Shown: positions 42,700-51,719 of the stretch, piece by piece
Numbering within the stretch: position 1 is the stretch's first letter
How the letters are laid out: every line of letters starts with the position of its first letter
Assembly: GCA_910585075.1 (NCBI GenBank)
Contig: CAJUED010000011.1
Coordinates: 9,032 to 73,031, forward strand
Reading direction: 5' to 3'
From: an uncultured Lachnospiraceae bacterium
Lineage (GTDB): Bacteria; Bacillota; Clostridia; Lachnospirales; Lachnospiraceae
Length of the DNA: 64,000 nt
Made by a program: the position numbers and the translations under genes
Notes under the pieces: generated by a model
What the model was told of the DNA's origin: nothing
Seen by the model: the letters and a program-made list of their open reading frames with translations, nothing else
The model's database searches: none

Positions 42700-44325
42700 T
42701 TACATCATACCGCCCATTCCGCCGCCACCTGCGGGCATTGCGGGAGCATCCTCCTTAATATTTGCCACAACGGACTCTGTTGTAAGCAGTGAGGAAGCAA
42801 CGCTTGTTGCATTCTGCAGTGCGCTTCTTGTAACCTTAGCCGGGTCAAGGATACCTGCGGAAATCATATCCACATATTCTTCCTTAAGAACATCAAAACC
42901 TACGCCCTCAGCGGATTCCTGAACCTTGCTCACAATAACGCTGCCTTCCAGCCCAGCGTTTGCAGCAATGTGGAACAAAGGAGCTTCAAGAGCCTTCAGA
43001 ACAAGCTGTGCACCTGTCTTCTCGTCGCCTTCCATGGTATCAGCCAGCTTGCCGACTTCTTTTGCCGCATGGATATAAGCGGAACCACCGCCGCAGATAA
43101 TGCCTTCTTCTACAGCTGCCTTTGTTGCTGCAAGAGCATCCTCAAGGCGAAGCTTAGCTTCCTTCATCTCTGTCTCGGTAGCAGCACCTACACGGATAAC
43201 AGCTACGCCGCCTGCCAGTTTCGCAAGTCTTTCCTGAAGTTTTTCTCTGTCAAAATCAGATGTGGTCTCCTCAATCTGACCTTTAATCTGGTTGATCCTT
43301 GCGCTGATGGCATCCTTGTCGCCTTCGCCGTCAACGATAACTGTATTTTCTTTCTGAACCTTAACGGATTTTGCACGTCCAAGCTGGTCCATGGTAACTT
43401 CCTTTAAGTCAAGACCCAGTTCCTCACTGATAACCTGGCCGCCTGTAAGGATTGCGATATCCTCTAACATAGCTTTTCTTCTGTCGCCATAGCCGGGAGC
43501 CTTAACAGCTACTACGTTGAAAGTTCCGCGCAGCTTGTTGACAATCAGAGTTGTAAGAGCTTCGCCCTCAACATCCTCAGCAATGATCAGCAGTTTTGCA
43601 CCGGACTGTACCACCTGCTCCAGTAAAGGAAGGATCTCCTGGATGTTGGAAATCTTCTTATCTGTGATCAGGATATAGGGGCTCTCAAGAACAGCTTCCA
43701 TTTTATCCATATCCGTAGCCATGTATGCGGAAATATAGCCTCTGTCAAACTGCATACCTTCTACCAGGTCAAGCTCTGTGAGCATGGTCTTGCTTTCTTC
43801 AATAGTGATAACGCCGTCGCCGGATACCTTTTCCATAGCATCTGCAACCAGCTGGCCTACTTCGTCATCCCCTGCGGAGATTGCTGCAACTCTTGCAATG
43901 TGCTCTTTGCCGTTTACCTTAGAGCTCATCTTTGCAATTGCCTCTACTGCACAGTCCGTAGCTTTCTTCATACCTTTTCTTAAAATAATCGGGTTAGCGC
44001 CTGCTGCCAGGTTCTTCATACCGCCGTTTACCATTGCCTGTGCAAGTACGGTTGCTGTTGTTGTACCGTCACCAGCCACGTCGTTGGTCTTGGTTGCAAC
44101 TTCCTTAACCAGCTGAGCTCCCATATTTTCGAAAGCATCTTCTAACTCAATTTCTTTTGCAATGGTAACACCGTCGTTGGTGATAAGGGGTGCGCCGTAA
44201 GATTTGTCAAGTACTACGTTCCTTCCTTTGGGTCCTAAAGTTACTCTTACGGTATCTGCCAACTGATTTACACCTGATTCAAGCGCTGCACGGGCGTCTG
44301 CCCCGTATTTAATTTCCTTTGCCAT
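42700..44325 (-). CDS. groL: Chaperonin GroEL
   Basis: A 541-residue Hsp60 chaperonin that folds proteins in an ATP-driven double ring with GroES. Hallmarks: AKEIKYGADARAALESGVNQLADTV-type start, TLGPKGRNVVLDKSYG, AGDGTTTATVLAQ and the Gly/Met-rich tail ending GGGGMGGMM. It follows groES by 37 bases and shares the CIRCE-controlled promoter. Confidence 0.98.
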   Translation of the reverse strand: MAKEIKYGADARAALESGVNQLADTVRVTLGPKGRNVVLDKSYGAPLITNDGVTIAKEIELEDAFENMGAQLVKEVATKTNDVAGDGTTTATVLAQAMVNGGMKNLAAGANPIILRKGMKKATDCAVEAIAKMSSKVNGKEHIARVAAISAGDDEVGQLVADAMEKVSGDGVITIEESKTMLTELDLVEGMQFDRGYISAYMATDMDKMEAVLESPYILITDKKISNIQEILPLLEQVVQSGAKLLIIAEDVEGEALTTLIVNKLRGTFNVVAVKAPGYGDRRKAMLEDIAILTGGQVISEELGLDLKEVTMDQLGRAKSVKVQKENTVIVDGEGDKDAISARINQIKGQIEETTSDFDREKLQERLAKLAGGVAVIRVGAATETEMKEAKLRLEDALAATKAAVEEGIICGGGSAYIHAAKEVGKLADTMEGDEKTGAQLVLKALEAPLFHIAANAGLEGSVIVSKVQESAEGVGFDVLKEEYVDMISAGILDPAKVTRSALQNATSVASSLLTTESVVANIKEDAPAMPAGGGGMGGMM

Positions 44326-44362
44326 AATGATTTAGCCTCCTGATTCTCTTAATTTGTTCGAT

Positions 44363-44647
44363 TTATTGGATTACTGCCAAGATATCATTCTGTTTTACAA
44401 TGATATACTCTTCTTCGTCAATCTTAACATCTGTTCCGGCATATTTGGAATAGATAACCTGGTCGCCAACCTTGACTTCCATTTTTACTTCCTTACCATC
44501 TACCACGCCGCCGGGGCCTACTGCAACAACCTCTGCCTGCTGGGGCTTTTCTTTGTTCTGTCCGGGTAATACGATACCTGACTTAGTGGTTTCTTCCGCT
44601 ACCAACTGTTTTAAAACAACTCTGTCTGCCAATGGTACTAACTTCAT
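44363..44647 (-). CDS. groES: Co-chaperonin GroES
   Basis: A 94-residue co-chaperonin. The start ATG of MKLVPLADRVVLK follows AGGAGG by 8 bases; the frame is open 12 codons further but those are leader sequence. The mobile loop (EETTKSGIVLPGQNKEKP) and the roof region (VGPGGVVDGKEV) are normal. First gene of groESL. Confidence 0.97.
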   Translation of the reverse strand: MKLVPLADRVVLKQLVAEETTKSGIVLPGQNKEKPQQAEVVAVGPGGVVDGKEVKMEVKVGDQVIYSKYAGTDVKIDEEEYIIVKQNDILAVIQ

Positions 44648-44819
44648 TTTAACTGCCTCCTTTATTTTGGTTAACTTTACCATTTTACCGGCGTCTCACT
44701 TCATTTCCGACTGTTTGGATAATCCAAAACTTGGATAACTAAATTTGGATAACCAAACCCTTATGCCGCATTCTTAACAATCTGTAAATGAAGTACCGGT
44801 TACTCTTGCTGTATTCTTG

Positions 44820-44846
44820 TTAGCACTCATTTATATCGAGTGCTAA
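44820..44846 (-). promoter_or_regulatory. CIRCE element (HrcA operator)
   Basis: TTAGCACTC-N9-GAGTGCTAA, a perfect match to the CIRCE consensus, upstream of groES. HrcA represses groESL through this site and is released by heat. Confidence 0.98.
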
Positions 44847-44858
44847 TTGCTAGAACTT

Positions 44859-44887
44859 ATATTAATTTCATCCTCTTTCCTTTGCAA
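44859..44887 (-). promoter_or_regulatory. groESL promoter
   Basis: On the reverse strand TTGCAA (44882-44887) and TAATAT (44859-44864) are 17 bases apart; CIRCE begins 12 bases downstream of the -10, the usual place. The rest of the gap from here to the terminator at 45100 is AT-rich with nothing else seen. Confidence 0.75.
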
Positions 44888-45107
44888 CCGGTTTTATACC
44901 TGTATATTCTTTTATATCTTATGTTTTCTTTTATTTTCTCCTTTTTTCTCTCTTTATCTTAATTTCACGCTAATTGGTTGATTTAATAAATAGTTTATTT
45001 TTAACGGAAACATTTTATACTATTTTTATTGGCATTGGCGCTTTTATAGTGCCGGTTTTGCCCAAAAACATATTTGTATAAGGGATGCCGCATTCAGGCA
45101 AAAAAAA

Positions 45108-45132
45108 GCTGCCTTACCCTAAGTAAAGCAGC
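45108..45132 (-). terminator. Terminator of the GGDEF gene
   Basis: GCTGC-C-TTAC-CCTAA-GTAA-A-GCAGC stem followed on the reverse strand by eight T. It lies 12 bases past the GGDEF-like stop. Confidence 0.9.
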
Positions 45133-45144
45133 CGTCATCACCTT

Positions 45145-46080
45145 TTACTGTCTCCGAACTCCCTTTTCAAGTCTCTCTCTATACCCGGGAGCATTTTTAA
45201 CCTCAAACTTATTGTTGAACATCTCATACTCCGCATCGGAGAGCCGGTCTTCCAGAGTTTCTTCTATGTTGGTCTTATACACAACACCTACCGCCACGGA
45301 AGGCGCCAGCTGGGCATCCTCATATGTATTGCATCTCTCCTGCACCCTTGCCGCCAGATCCTCCGCTTCACCGTCTTCCGCTAACGGAATCAATACGCCA
45401 AACACATCTCCGTCCACTCTACCAATCACATACTCGGGCCTAGCTTCATCCTTTATGATATCCGCCACAATTTTAATCAGCTTATCACTCCCGTCATCGC
45501 CAAAATGGTCATTTGCATACTTCCAGTCGTTAATGTTGATATCCACAACCCCTACGGGGACCACTTCCGACCTGTCAATCACCTTCATTTTTTCTTCAAA
45601 ATAGATTTTATTGTAGACGCCGGTGAGAATATCCTCTTTTTCATTTTGGGAAATCTTGTGGTTCCTGTCCTCTAATTCCCTTTCCAGTTCTTCCAAATAT
45701 ATACTGTCCTCCCGGCGCAGATATACTTCCTCTCCCAGCTTCTCCAAAAGCGCCATGGTTTCGTCCATCATTTCATGGATTAACTGCTCATCCTTATCCG
45801 TTTCCTGCTTCTTTATGTAAAGATGGCCAACGGTGTGATTTCTGACCCTGAGCTTCCTGCCCGGCTCCGCTACCACATCCGGGTGATATCCCAAAAAGCC
45901 ATCCCCAACGGACATCTCCTTCTCCCCATGCCTGTCCGTCAAAAGAATATTGATTCCAAGCACCTTTCCCAGATTAAAAAAATATTTTTTTACAATCTCC
46001 ATATCATAAAGATTGGACAGTGAATAATTCCTGATATTTTCTTTGATTCTCTTTTCATAAGGTATTGAATCGTAACCCAT
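45145..46080 (-). CDS. Degenerate GGDEF-domain protein
   Basis: A 311-residue protein starting at MGYDSIPYEKR (GGAGG 8 bases upstream). An N-terminal sensor-like domain (about 1-110, with LGKVLGINILLTDRHGEKE) is followed by a coiled coil (about 120-155) and a diguanylate-cyclase fold (KEDILTGVYNKIYFEEKM, NINDWKYANDHFGDDGSDKLI). The signature GGDEF reads DGDVF in GRVDGDVFGVL, so catalysis is doubtful and it may instead bind nucleotide or signal by protein contacts. No membrane helix is present. Confidence 0.85.
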   Translation of the reverse strand: MGYDSIPYEKRIKENIRNYSLSNLYDMEIVKKYFFNLGKVLGINILLTDRHGEKEMSVGDGFLGYHPDVVAEPGRKLRVRNHTVGHLYIKKQETDKDEQLIHEMMDETMALLEKLGEEVYLRREDSIYLEELERELEDRNHKISQNEKEDILTGVYNKIYFEEKMKVIDRSEVVPVGVVDININDWKYANDHFGDDGSDKLIKIVADIIKDEARPEYVIGRVDGDVFGVLIPLAEDGEAEDLAARVQERCNTYEDAQLAPSVAVGVVYKTNIEETLEDRLSDAEYEMFNNKFEVKNAPGYRERLEKGVRRQ

Positions 46081-46247
46081 ACATCCATCCTCCATTGCCG
46101 GCACGCAAATTGTATAGTAAATGGCATATTATGTCATTTACCATATATCCCCAATATGATGTCATGCGTCAGGCTTAAATTTAATTTCTGCTACCAGTAT
46201 ACATTTTCCCCCTGACTTTATCAAGCATTTATTCTCTTTGAAAACCA

Positions 46248-46937
46248 CTACTTTTCCGCCGCCTTACTTTTCTGATAAGTCAGATTCTCATTAATTCGGC
46301 AGTACTCCCCGTTTTTACTGTAAGAATCCATCAAATGGCTCTCGGAAAGCGTCGCAGTTAAAATATCCGGGCTCTTTTGTCTTGTCCCCCTGCCCACTTT
46401 TTCCACTGTCTGCCTTCCGGTTCCCCTTTTCCTCTTAAAGCTGCCCTTAGGGTCGGTAAGCGCGCTAAAAGCATCTTCTCTGCTAAAGCGCTTAAGGGCC
46501 GTGCTCAGTCCCGTCTTCAGTTTTTCTCTGACGCTTTCCCATTTGTTCACAATCCTGTAGGGAAGCCCCTGTCTGATAGCCGTAGATGCGGCGTCCGTGC
46601 CAAAATTGTCAGACGTTTTACTCCCCGCCATAGCTACTTTACCCGGCTCCGCCTTATCCTCATCCCCCATGGCGTCCCATATATTTCTGATAAGACCCAG
46701 CCCCTTTTTCAGTCCGCCGGTTCTTTTTCCCTCATTTTTCGTATCCCCGTAGACAAAAGTGCCGTCCTGTTCTTCTTTTTCCCCTGCCGCAGCAGACGAA
46801 GCATCCTGTTTCATTCCTCCGGCCATGCTTTTGCTCTTAGCATGCTCATCCTCATACAGGCACTTAGTAATATGATGGGTATGAGGTTCCTGATACCTTC
46901 TGCCTGAAAAAGAATTGTAGTCGTTGCGTATTTCCAT
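46248..46937 (-). CDS. Uncharacterised basic protein downstream of the GH25 lysozyme
   Basis: A 229-residue protein I do not recognise. The start at MEIRNDYNSF is placed by GGAG 6 bases upstream. It is polar and basic, largely low-complexity, with no signal peptide or membrane helix. Local features are HTHHITKCLYEDEHAKSK, GGLKKGLGLIRNIWDAMGD and FKRKRGTGRQTVEKVGRG. Its gene starts 15 bases after the lysozyme stop, so the two are very probably co-transcribed; a regulatory or DNA-binding role is possible but unsupported. Confidence 0.72.
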   Translation of the reverse strand: MEIRNDYNSFSGRRYQEPHTHHITKCLYEDEHAKSKSMAGGMKQDASSAAAGEKEEQDGTFVYGDTKNEGKRTGGLKKGLGLIRNIWDAMGDEDKAEPGKVAMAGSKTSDNFGTDAASTAIRQGLPYRIVNKWESVREKLKTGLSTALKRFSREDAFSALTDPKGSFKRKRGTGRQTVEKVGRGTRQKSPDILTATLSESHLMDSYSKNGEYCRINENLTYQKSKAAEK

Positions 46938-46952
46938 AGAAATCTCCATTCC

Positions 46953-48797
46953 TTACTGGGCTGCCGTCAGGTAGCTGCTGACCGCATACACAATCTGTCC
47001 GTTAAACTCAAGCTGTGACCAGCCGTTATCGCCAATGCCTACCCTGGTAAGAACCTCCCCATTGTGGAGAAGCCCTACTATCGTGTCTTCCCTGTCCGTT
47101 CCCGGCTCCGACCTTAAATTCGTCTCCATTTTTGCCGTAACCTGTTCGCTGACGGGGGTATAGACCGGCCCCTGAGGCGGCGCCTGCTGCCCCGTATCCG
47201 CCATATCCGTGGTGAGATAACTGCTGACCGCATATAAGGTCTGTCCATTGTAAATGACCCTGGACCAGCCGTTATGTCCAATCCCTGTTCTTGTGGCCGT
47301 ATCTCCATGAACCAGCTTACCCACAACAGAGCCGTCGTTTAAAGTACTTGGCTCCGAGCGCAGGTTGGTTTCCTGCTTGGCCGTTACCGTCTCATTGACC
47401 TCTGTAAAAATGATTCCAACCTCCGGATCAGCCTCCACAACCTCCGCGGGTGTTTCGTCCTTTGCTTCCGCTTCCTTTGTATAGCCAAAATAGGCGATAT
47501 TTACATCCGTCTTTTTGGAAATCCCTGCCACCGTTCCCTGGCTGGTATACTGCCACATATCATGGGTGCCCGTATAGCTGGAGGCACTGGTCTGTGGATA
47601 GGGCTGGCTGGGATATTGGGCCACCCACATCTTATATTTTCCTGCAAGGGTCTGGGTATCCCAGAGGGCGCTGCCCTCAAGCTCTCCCTTGGAAGCATAA
47701 AACATGGGCGTATAGCCTGCCGCCGCAATTTCATCCAAAAAGGCGCATGCAAGGCTGGTTCTTGTGGCATTATCAAGCCCATGCTGTCTGCTGTCGGGGG
47801 ACTGGAAATCTTCGCAGTTAAAGGCCACCGGGTAGGTTATTTTATATTTGGCAATAATTTCCCGGGTGAAAGCGGCTTCCTGCCTGGCCTCCTGCTCCGT
47901 CACCGCGCTGGAAAAGAAATAAGCTCCCAGCTTGATCCCCGCCGCCTGGGCCTCCTGCATATTGTAACGGGCTGTGGGGTCCTCAAAAATTTCTCCTGTG
48001 GACTTTGCCCGATATCCCACACGAATCATGGCAAACTCCACACCTGACTCCTTTACCTGTTTCCAGTCAATGGTTCCCTGATATTTTGATACGTCAATTC
48101 CCATGGTAAGTCCGGCTGTTTCATCTTGGTTGATGGCCGCCACAGTGACCTCCGCACCGCTTCCCTCCAAAGCCGCCCCGCCAAAGGTCTGGGGATCCTG
48201 TGCGTCGTCCAGTGCGCCCACGGAAACTTCGCCCGGTTCCACCGCAGGAGAAGGCTCTGCCGTCCCATCCAAAGCAGCTCCCTCCGATTCTATTTCAGAG
48301 GTCTCTGTTTTTTCTTCCGAACCGGCATTTTCCTCCCCGGCCGGCATATCTCCGGTTCCTGTCTCCTGTAAAGACTCATCCTTATCAAGGTCAAGCTCCG
48401 CCTCCACAGCTTCCCGTTCTCTCCTGCTGCCATTTATCAATATGGCAAATACAACGCCAAGCACCACCACCATGCAGGCTCCTAAAATGCACATGAGCCT
48501 GATAAGCCGTTTATCGCCGCCTATATCTTCTTCCCATTCCGCATCCCACTCATCCCCCTCCGGGTCCTCCTCGTCATAATCCTCGTTGTCATCTTCCTCC
48601 CGGTCATAGGACGCATCTTCATATGCATAATTTTCTTCGCTCTCATCCGTATATGCATCATCTTCCTCACTCAGCTCATCTGCATATACATCTTCATCCG
48701 TTTCATTTTCATATACATCATCTTCTTCATCCAAATCAATCTCATCCTCAAAGAAGGGCTCTCCGTAAGAAGGTTTTTTCTTTCTTTTTATTTTCAC
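46953..48797 (-). CDS. Membrane-anchored GH25 lysozyme with SH3 repeats
   Basis: A 614-residue protein with an unusual order: a highly acidic cytoplasmic tail (residues 10-95, Asp/Glu/Tyr-rich), one membrane helix (about 100-121), an acidic linker, a GH25 muramidase domain (from about 232, MGIDVSKYQGTIDW with catalytic Asp235, later FNCEDF and DMWQYTSQG), and two bacterial SH3 domains with NLRSEP repeats. A GTG start at 48797 is chosen since AGGAGG is 7 bases upstream, versus an ATG inside the ribosome site. It probably cleaves peptidoglycan at the cell surface, and its cytoplasmic tail may be regulatory. Confidence 0.9.
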   Translation of the reverse strand: MKIKRKKKPSYGEPFFEDEIDLDEEDDVYENETDEDVYADELSEEDDAYTDESEENYAYEDASYDREEDDNEDYDEEDPEGDEWDAEWEEDIGGDKRLIRLMCILGACMVVVLGVVFAILINGSRREREAVEAELDLDKDESLQETGTGDMPAGEENAGSEEKTETSEIESEGAALDGTAEPSPAVEPGEVSVGALDDAQDPQTFGGAALEGSGAEVTVAAINQDETAGLTMGIDVSKYQGTIDWKQVKESGVEFAMIRVGYRAKSTGEIFEDPTARYNMQEAQAAGIKLGAYFFSSAVTEQEARQEAAFTREIIAKYKITYPVAFNCEDFQSPDSRQHGLDNATRTSLACAFLDEIAAAGYTPMFYASKGELEGSALWDTQTLAGKYKMWVAQYPSQPYPQTSASSYTGTHDMWQYTSQGTVAGISKKTDVNIAYFGYTKEAEAKDETPAEVVEADPEVGIIFTEVNETVTAKQETNLRSEPSTLNDGSVVGKLVHGDTATRTGIGHNGWSRVIYNGQTLYAVSSYLTTDMADTGQQAPPQGPVYTPVSEQVTAKMETNLRSEPGTDREDTIVGLLHNGEVLTRVGIGDNGWSQLEFNGQIVYAVSSYLTAAQ

Positions 48798-48960
48798 ACC
48801 GTTACCTCCTGACATGCAGTTTCATCTTGCTAATCTGTCATATGTCCCTTCCATTATAAACGAAACGGCTGTCAATTACTATAGGTAAAATCCCCTTCAA
48901 ATTTTATCGGTTTTCTAAATAAAATCCGTCGGACTGTTAAAATACCTTGTAAAATATCCG

Positions 48961-49563
48961 TCACGAAAATAGGTTATACTTTTCAATTCTCAGGCATTTG
49001 ATACCCTCAAAGAAAAATACGGCAATCCAGGGCATTAAATTTTTCATCCCTTCAAATCCCTTATAGCCAAAGGAAGGCTCATAATAATGGATCATTGTAC
49101 TTAAAGCTGTTCCATGACTGCCAATTACCACATTTTTATTCGGATATGTTTCCAGCACCTGATGGAGGGCATTGATATTGCGGCTTTGCACCTCCTTAAG
49201 GGACTCTCCGCCGGGCAGTTTAAAATCGAAATCCTCCCACTGCTTTTTACTGAAATCCTCAAACGATGTCACGCTCTGCAAGCCGGCTTGTTGGCTAAAG
49301 TCCTGTATCCAGGATTCTCCGACCTTGCGTTCTCTGAAGTCCTCTATACATTTTATTTCCATCCTTTTGGCATCTGCAAACTCTTTTACCGTGTCAATGG
49401 CTCTCTTGTATGGGCTTGACAAAATAACGTCAATTTCCTTATCCCACAAAAAATCGGTTACCAGTCTGCGGTCCTTAAGGCCCTGCGCTGTCAGTTCACG
49501 GGATAAATCGTCATGGTTATCAAAATTTGGCAGTGCATGGCGCACAAAATAAACTATAGTCAT
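48961..49563 (-). CDS. Histidine phosphatase family protein
   Basis: A 200-residue phosphoglycerate-mutase-like phosphatase. The catalytic RHG motif reads VRHALPNFD; SSPYKRAIDT and FRERKVGESW are typical, and the second His is in GSHGTALSTMI. There is no signal peptide. The substrate is unknown; such proteins dephosphorylate small molecules. It stands alone in this strand direction, with a divergent kinase gene. Confidence 0.88.
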   Translation of the reverse strand: MTIVYFVRHALPNFDNHDDLSRELTAQGLKDRRLVTDFLWDKEIDVILSSPYKRAIDTVKEFADAKRMEIKCIEDFRERKVGESWIQDFSQQAGLQSVTSFEDFSKKQWEDFDFKLPGGESLKEVQSRNINALHQVLETYPNKNVVIGSHGTALSTMIHYYEPSFGYKGFEGMKNLMPWIAVFFFEGIKCLRIEKYNLFS

Positions 49564-49638
49564 CTTGGTACTCCCCCTCTACTTTTTATGTTCCCGTATA
49601 TCTTAACACGATTTTAACGTTATTTCCACAAGAAGGAA

Positions 49639-49667
49639 TTGCCCCCATTCTTCCAAAAATGTATAAT
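49639..49667 (+). promoter_or_regulatory. Promoter of the KdpD/KdpE-like pair
   Basis: TTGCCC (49639-49644) and a perfect TATAAT (49662-49667) are 17 bases apart. The predicted leader of about 112 bases contains GGTT/AACC and TTCTG/CAGAA inverted pairs but no known riboswitch motif, including no match I can see to the c-di-AMP class. Confidence 0.65.
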
Positions 49668-49785
49668 ATTATCAGTTCGGCACCGCCGGTAATTCAGGTG
49701 AAAAGATTTATCCGGAAGGTTAGCAGAACCAAAAGTTTCTGGGATTTGGCTCATTGTTCACAGAAATGAAAGGAGATACAGCTCT

Positions 49786-50913
49786 ATGCTTTCTATTCTA
49801 CCCCCGCAAATTCCAAAATCGGGTTCCGGGCAGATACCGTCCACTGTTTTAAAGGACACTATGCTCACCGCGTTCATTCTCATAATTGCCACCGCCATTT
49901 CCTTTTGGTTTTTCCATACGGTTCCTGAAAATCCTGCCAATATCGCGCTGGTCTATATTACCGCCCTTGTGCTCACCGCACGCTTCACCAGCGGATATGT
50001 TTACGGTATTGCGGCTTCCCTTGTCAGTGTGACGGGCATTAATTATCTGTTCACCTATCCCTACTTTCAGGTAAATTTCACCCTTACAGGCTACCCGGTA
50101 ACCTTTGTGTTTACTCTGATCATTTCTCTTATGGTCAGCACCATGACCACCCGCATCAAGGAACAGGCGGACGCTTTGGTTGAACGGGAAAAGCTTTTGA
50201 TGGATGCGGAAAAAGAAAAGATGCGGGCAAATCTGCTACGCTCCATCTCCCACGATTTGCGTACGCCCCTTACCGGCATTATCGGCAACAGCTCCACCTA
50301 TATCGACAATTTTGATTCCCTGGATGAGCAGGAAAAGCTGGGGCTGGTTGGCCATATCCGGGAGGATTCCAACTGGCTTCTCAATATGGTGGAAAATCTT
50401 TTATCCGTCACCAGAATAGACCAGCACTCCATGAAAATTGCCACATCCATGGAGCCTGTGGAGGAAGTGATATCGGAAGCGGTTCTGCGTTTTCACAAGC
50501 GTTACCCGGATGCCCCGGTTCAGGTTCGGGTCCCGGAGGATTTTTTGATGATTCCAATGGACGCCATGCTGATCGAGCAGGTTATCATCAATCTGCTGGA
50601 AAACGCCACCATCCATTCAGGCAGCAGCCTTCCCGTGGAACTGACCGTCACCTGCACCGACAAGCAGGTTGCTTTTTGCGTCAGAGACTACGGAAAAGGA
50701 ATTTCACTGAAAAAGCTGGATACCTTATTTGACGGTTCTTATTATGAACCGGAGCATAGCTCCGACGGACATAAGGGCATGGGGATTGGGCTTTCCATCT
50801 GCAAGACTATCATCACAGCCCATAACGGCACCATAACCGCCGCCAATCATGAAAAGGGGTGCCAGTTTACCTTTACACTGCCAATGCAGGGGATACGAAA
50901 CGCAGATTCGTGA
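49786..50913 (+). CDS. Short KdpD-like sensor histidine kinase
   Basis: A 375-residue kinase with DUF4118 helices (about 25-115; ITGTALVLTARFTSGYVYGI-like text) directly at the N-terminus, so the large Kdp/Usp domains of full KdpD are absent. HisKA has LRSISHDLRTPLTGIIG (His acceptor), and the HATPase has QVIINLLENA, VRDYGKGIS and GMGIGLSICKTI. AAAGGAG lies before the ATG. The partner regulator follows by 64 bases. No kdpFABC genes lie in the window. Confidence 0.9.
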   Translation: MLSILPPQIPKSGSGQIPSTVLKDTMLTAFILIIATAISFWFFHTVPENPANIALVYITALVLTARFTSGYVYGIAASLVSVTGINYLFTYPYFQVNFTLTGYPVTFVFTLIISLMVSTMTTRIKEQADALVEREKLLMDAEKEKMRANLLRSISHDLRTPLTGIIGNSSTYIDNFDSLDEQEKLGLVGHIREDSNWLLNMVENLLSVTRIDQHSMKIATSMEPVEEVISEAVLRFHKRYPDAPVQVRVPEDFLMIPMDAMLIEQVIINLLENATIHSGSSLPVELTVTCTDKQVAFCVRDYGKGISLKKLDTLFDGSYYEPEHSSDGHKGMGIGLSICKTIITAHNGTITAANHEKGCQFTFTLPMQGIRNADS

Positions 50914-50977
50914 AACGCAGACCCGTAAAACGCTGGCACTCTTTGCATACAAATTTATCAATAACAGGGAGGATACA

Positions 50978-51697
50978 ATGAACCAGACAACCGCCAAAAA
51001 CAGCATTTTACTGATAGAGGACGAGGAGCATATCCGCTCCTTTATGGCAACTACCTTAAAAAACCAGGGATACAAAATCACTACGGTATCTGAAGGGAAA
51101 GATGGCATGCAGCTTGCCGCCTCCCTTTGTCCCGATGTCATTTTATTGGATTTAGGGCTGCCTGACATGGACGGCATAGATGTGATCAAGGGGCTGCGGC
51201 AGTGGACCGCCATCCCCATTATCGTCATCTCCGCCCGCAGCAATGAACACGAGAAGGCCAGGGCACTGGACTGCGGCGCTGATGACTATATCACCAAGCC
51301 TTTCGGCACCGTTGAGCTTCTTGCCAGAATCCGCACCTCCCTGCGCCATGGCAGCCAGATGCAGGACTTATCCTCCATCCACCAAAAGCCTTATCATTAC
51401 AAAAATCTCACCGTCAACTTTGAGGATCACCTTATCACCCTTGAAGGGAATATGATTCACCTGACACAGATTGAGTATAAGCTTCTCACCCTTTTGGCGA
51501 AAAATTCGGGCCGGGTGCTCACCTACACCTTTATTATGGAAAAGATATGGGGCCCCTACACAGATAACAACAATCAGATCCTGCGGGTCAACATGGCCAA
51601 CATCCGCCGTAAGATTGAGAAAAATCCGGCGGCCCCGGAATATATTTTTACGGAAATCGGCATTGGGTACCGGATGGCAGAAGGGGATCAGGCATAG
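50978..51697 (+). CDS. KdpE-like OmpR-family response regulator
   Basis: A 239-residue regulator starting at MNQTTAKNS behind AGGGAGG. Receiver: EDEEH, acceptor Asp in VILLDLGLPDMDG, and Lys in DDYITKPFG. The winged-helix C-terminal domain has THLTQIEYKLLTLL-like text and VNMANIRRKIEKNP, with a terminal GIGYRMAEGD. It pairs with the preceding kinase. The target could be potassium transport genes elsewhere. Confidence 0.92.
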   Translation: MNQTTAKNSILLIEDEEHIRSFMATTLKNQGYKITTVSEGKDGMQLAASLCPDVILLDLGLPDMDGIDVIKGLRQWTAIPIIVISARSNEHEKARALDCGADDYITKPFGTVELLARIRTSLRHGSQMQDLSSIHQKPYHYKNLTVNFEDHLITLEGNMIHLTQIEYKLLTLLAKNSGRVLTYTFIMEKIWGPYTDNNNQILRVNMANIRRKIEKNPAAPEYIFTEIGIGYRMAEGDQA

Positions 51698-51712
51698 CTG
51701 TGCCTGACTCCC
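51683..51712. terminator. Hairpin between convergent kdpE-like and feoB genes
   Basis: GGGGATCAGGCA and TGCCTGACTCCC pair around TAGCTG, overlapping the response regulator stop codon in a 22-base gap. It can serve both directions although T-tracts are short. Confidence 0.6.
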
Positions 51713-51719
51713 ATTCTCC

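Noticed and set aside
49674..49785. Possible c-di-AMP riboswitch before the KdpD-like gene
   Set aside because: The conserved blocks of that class are not visible; only short inverted pairs remain.
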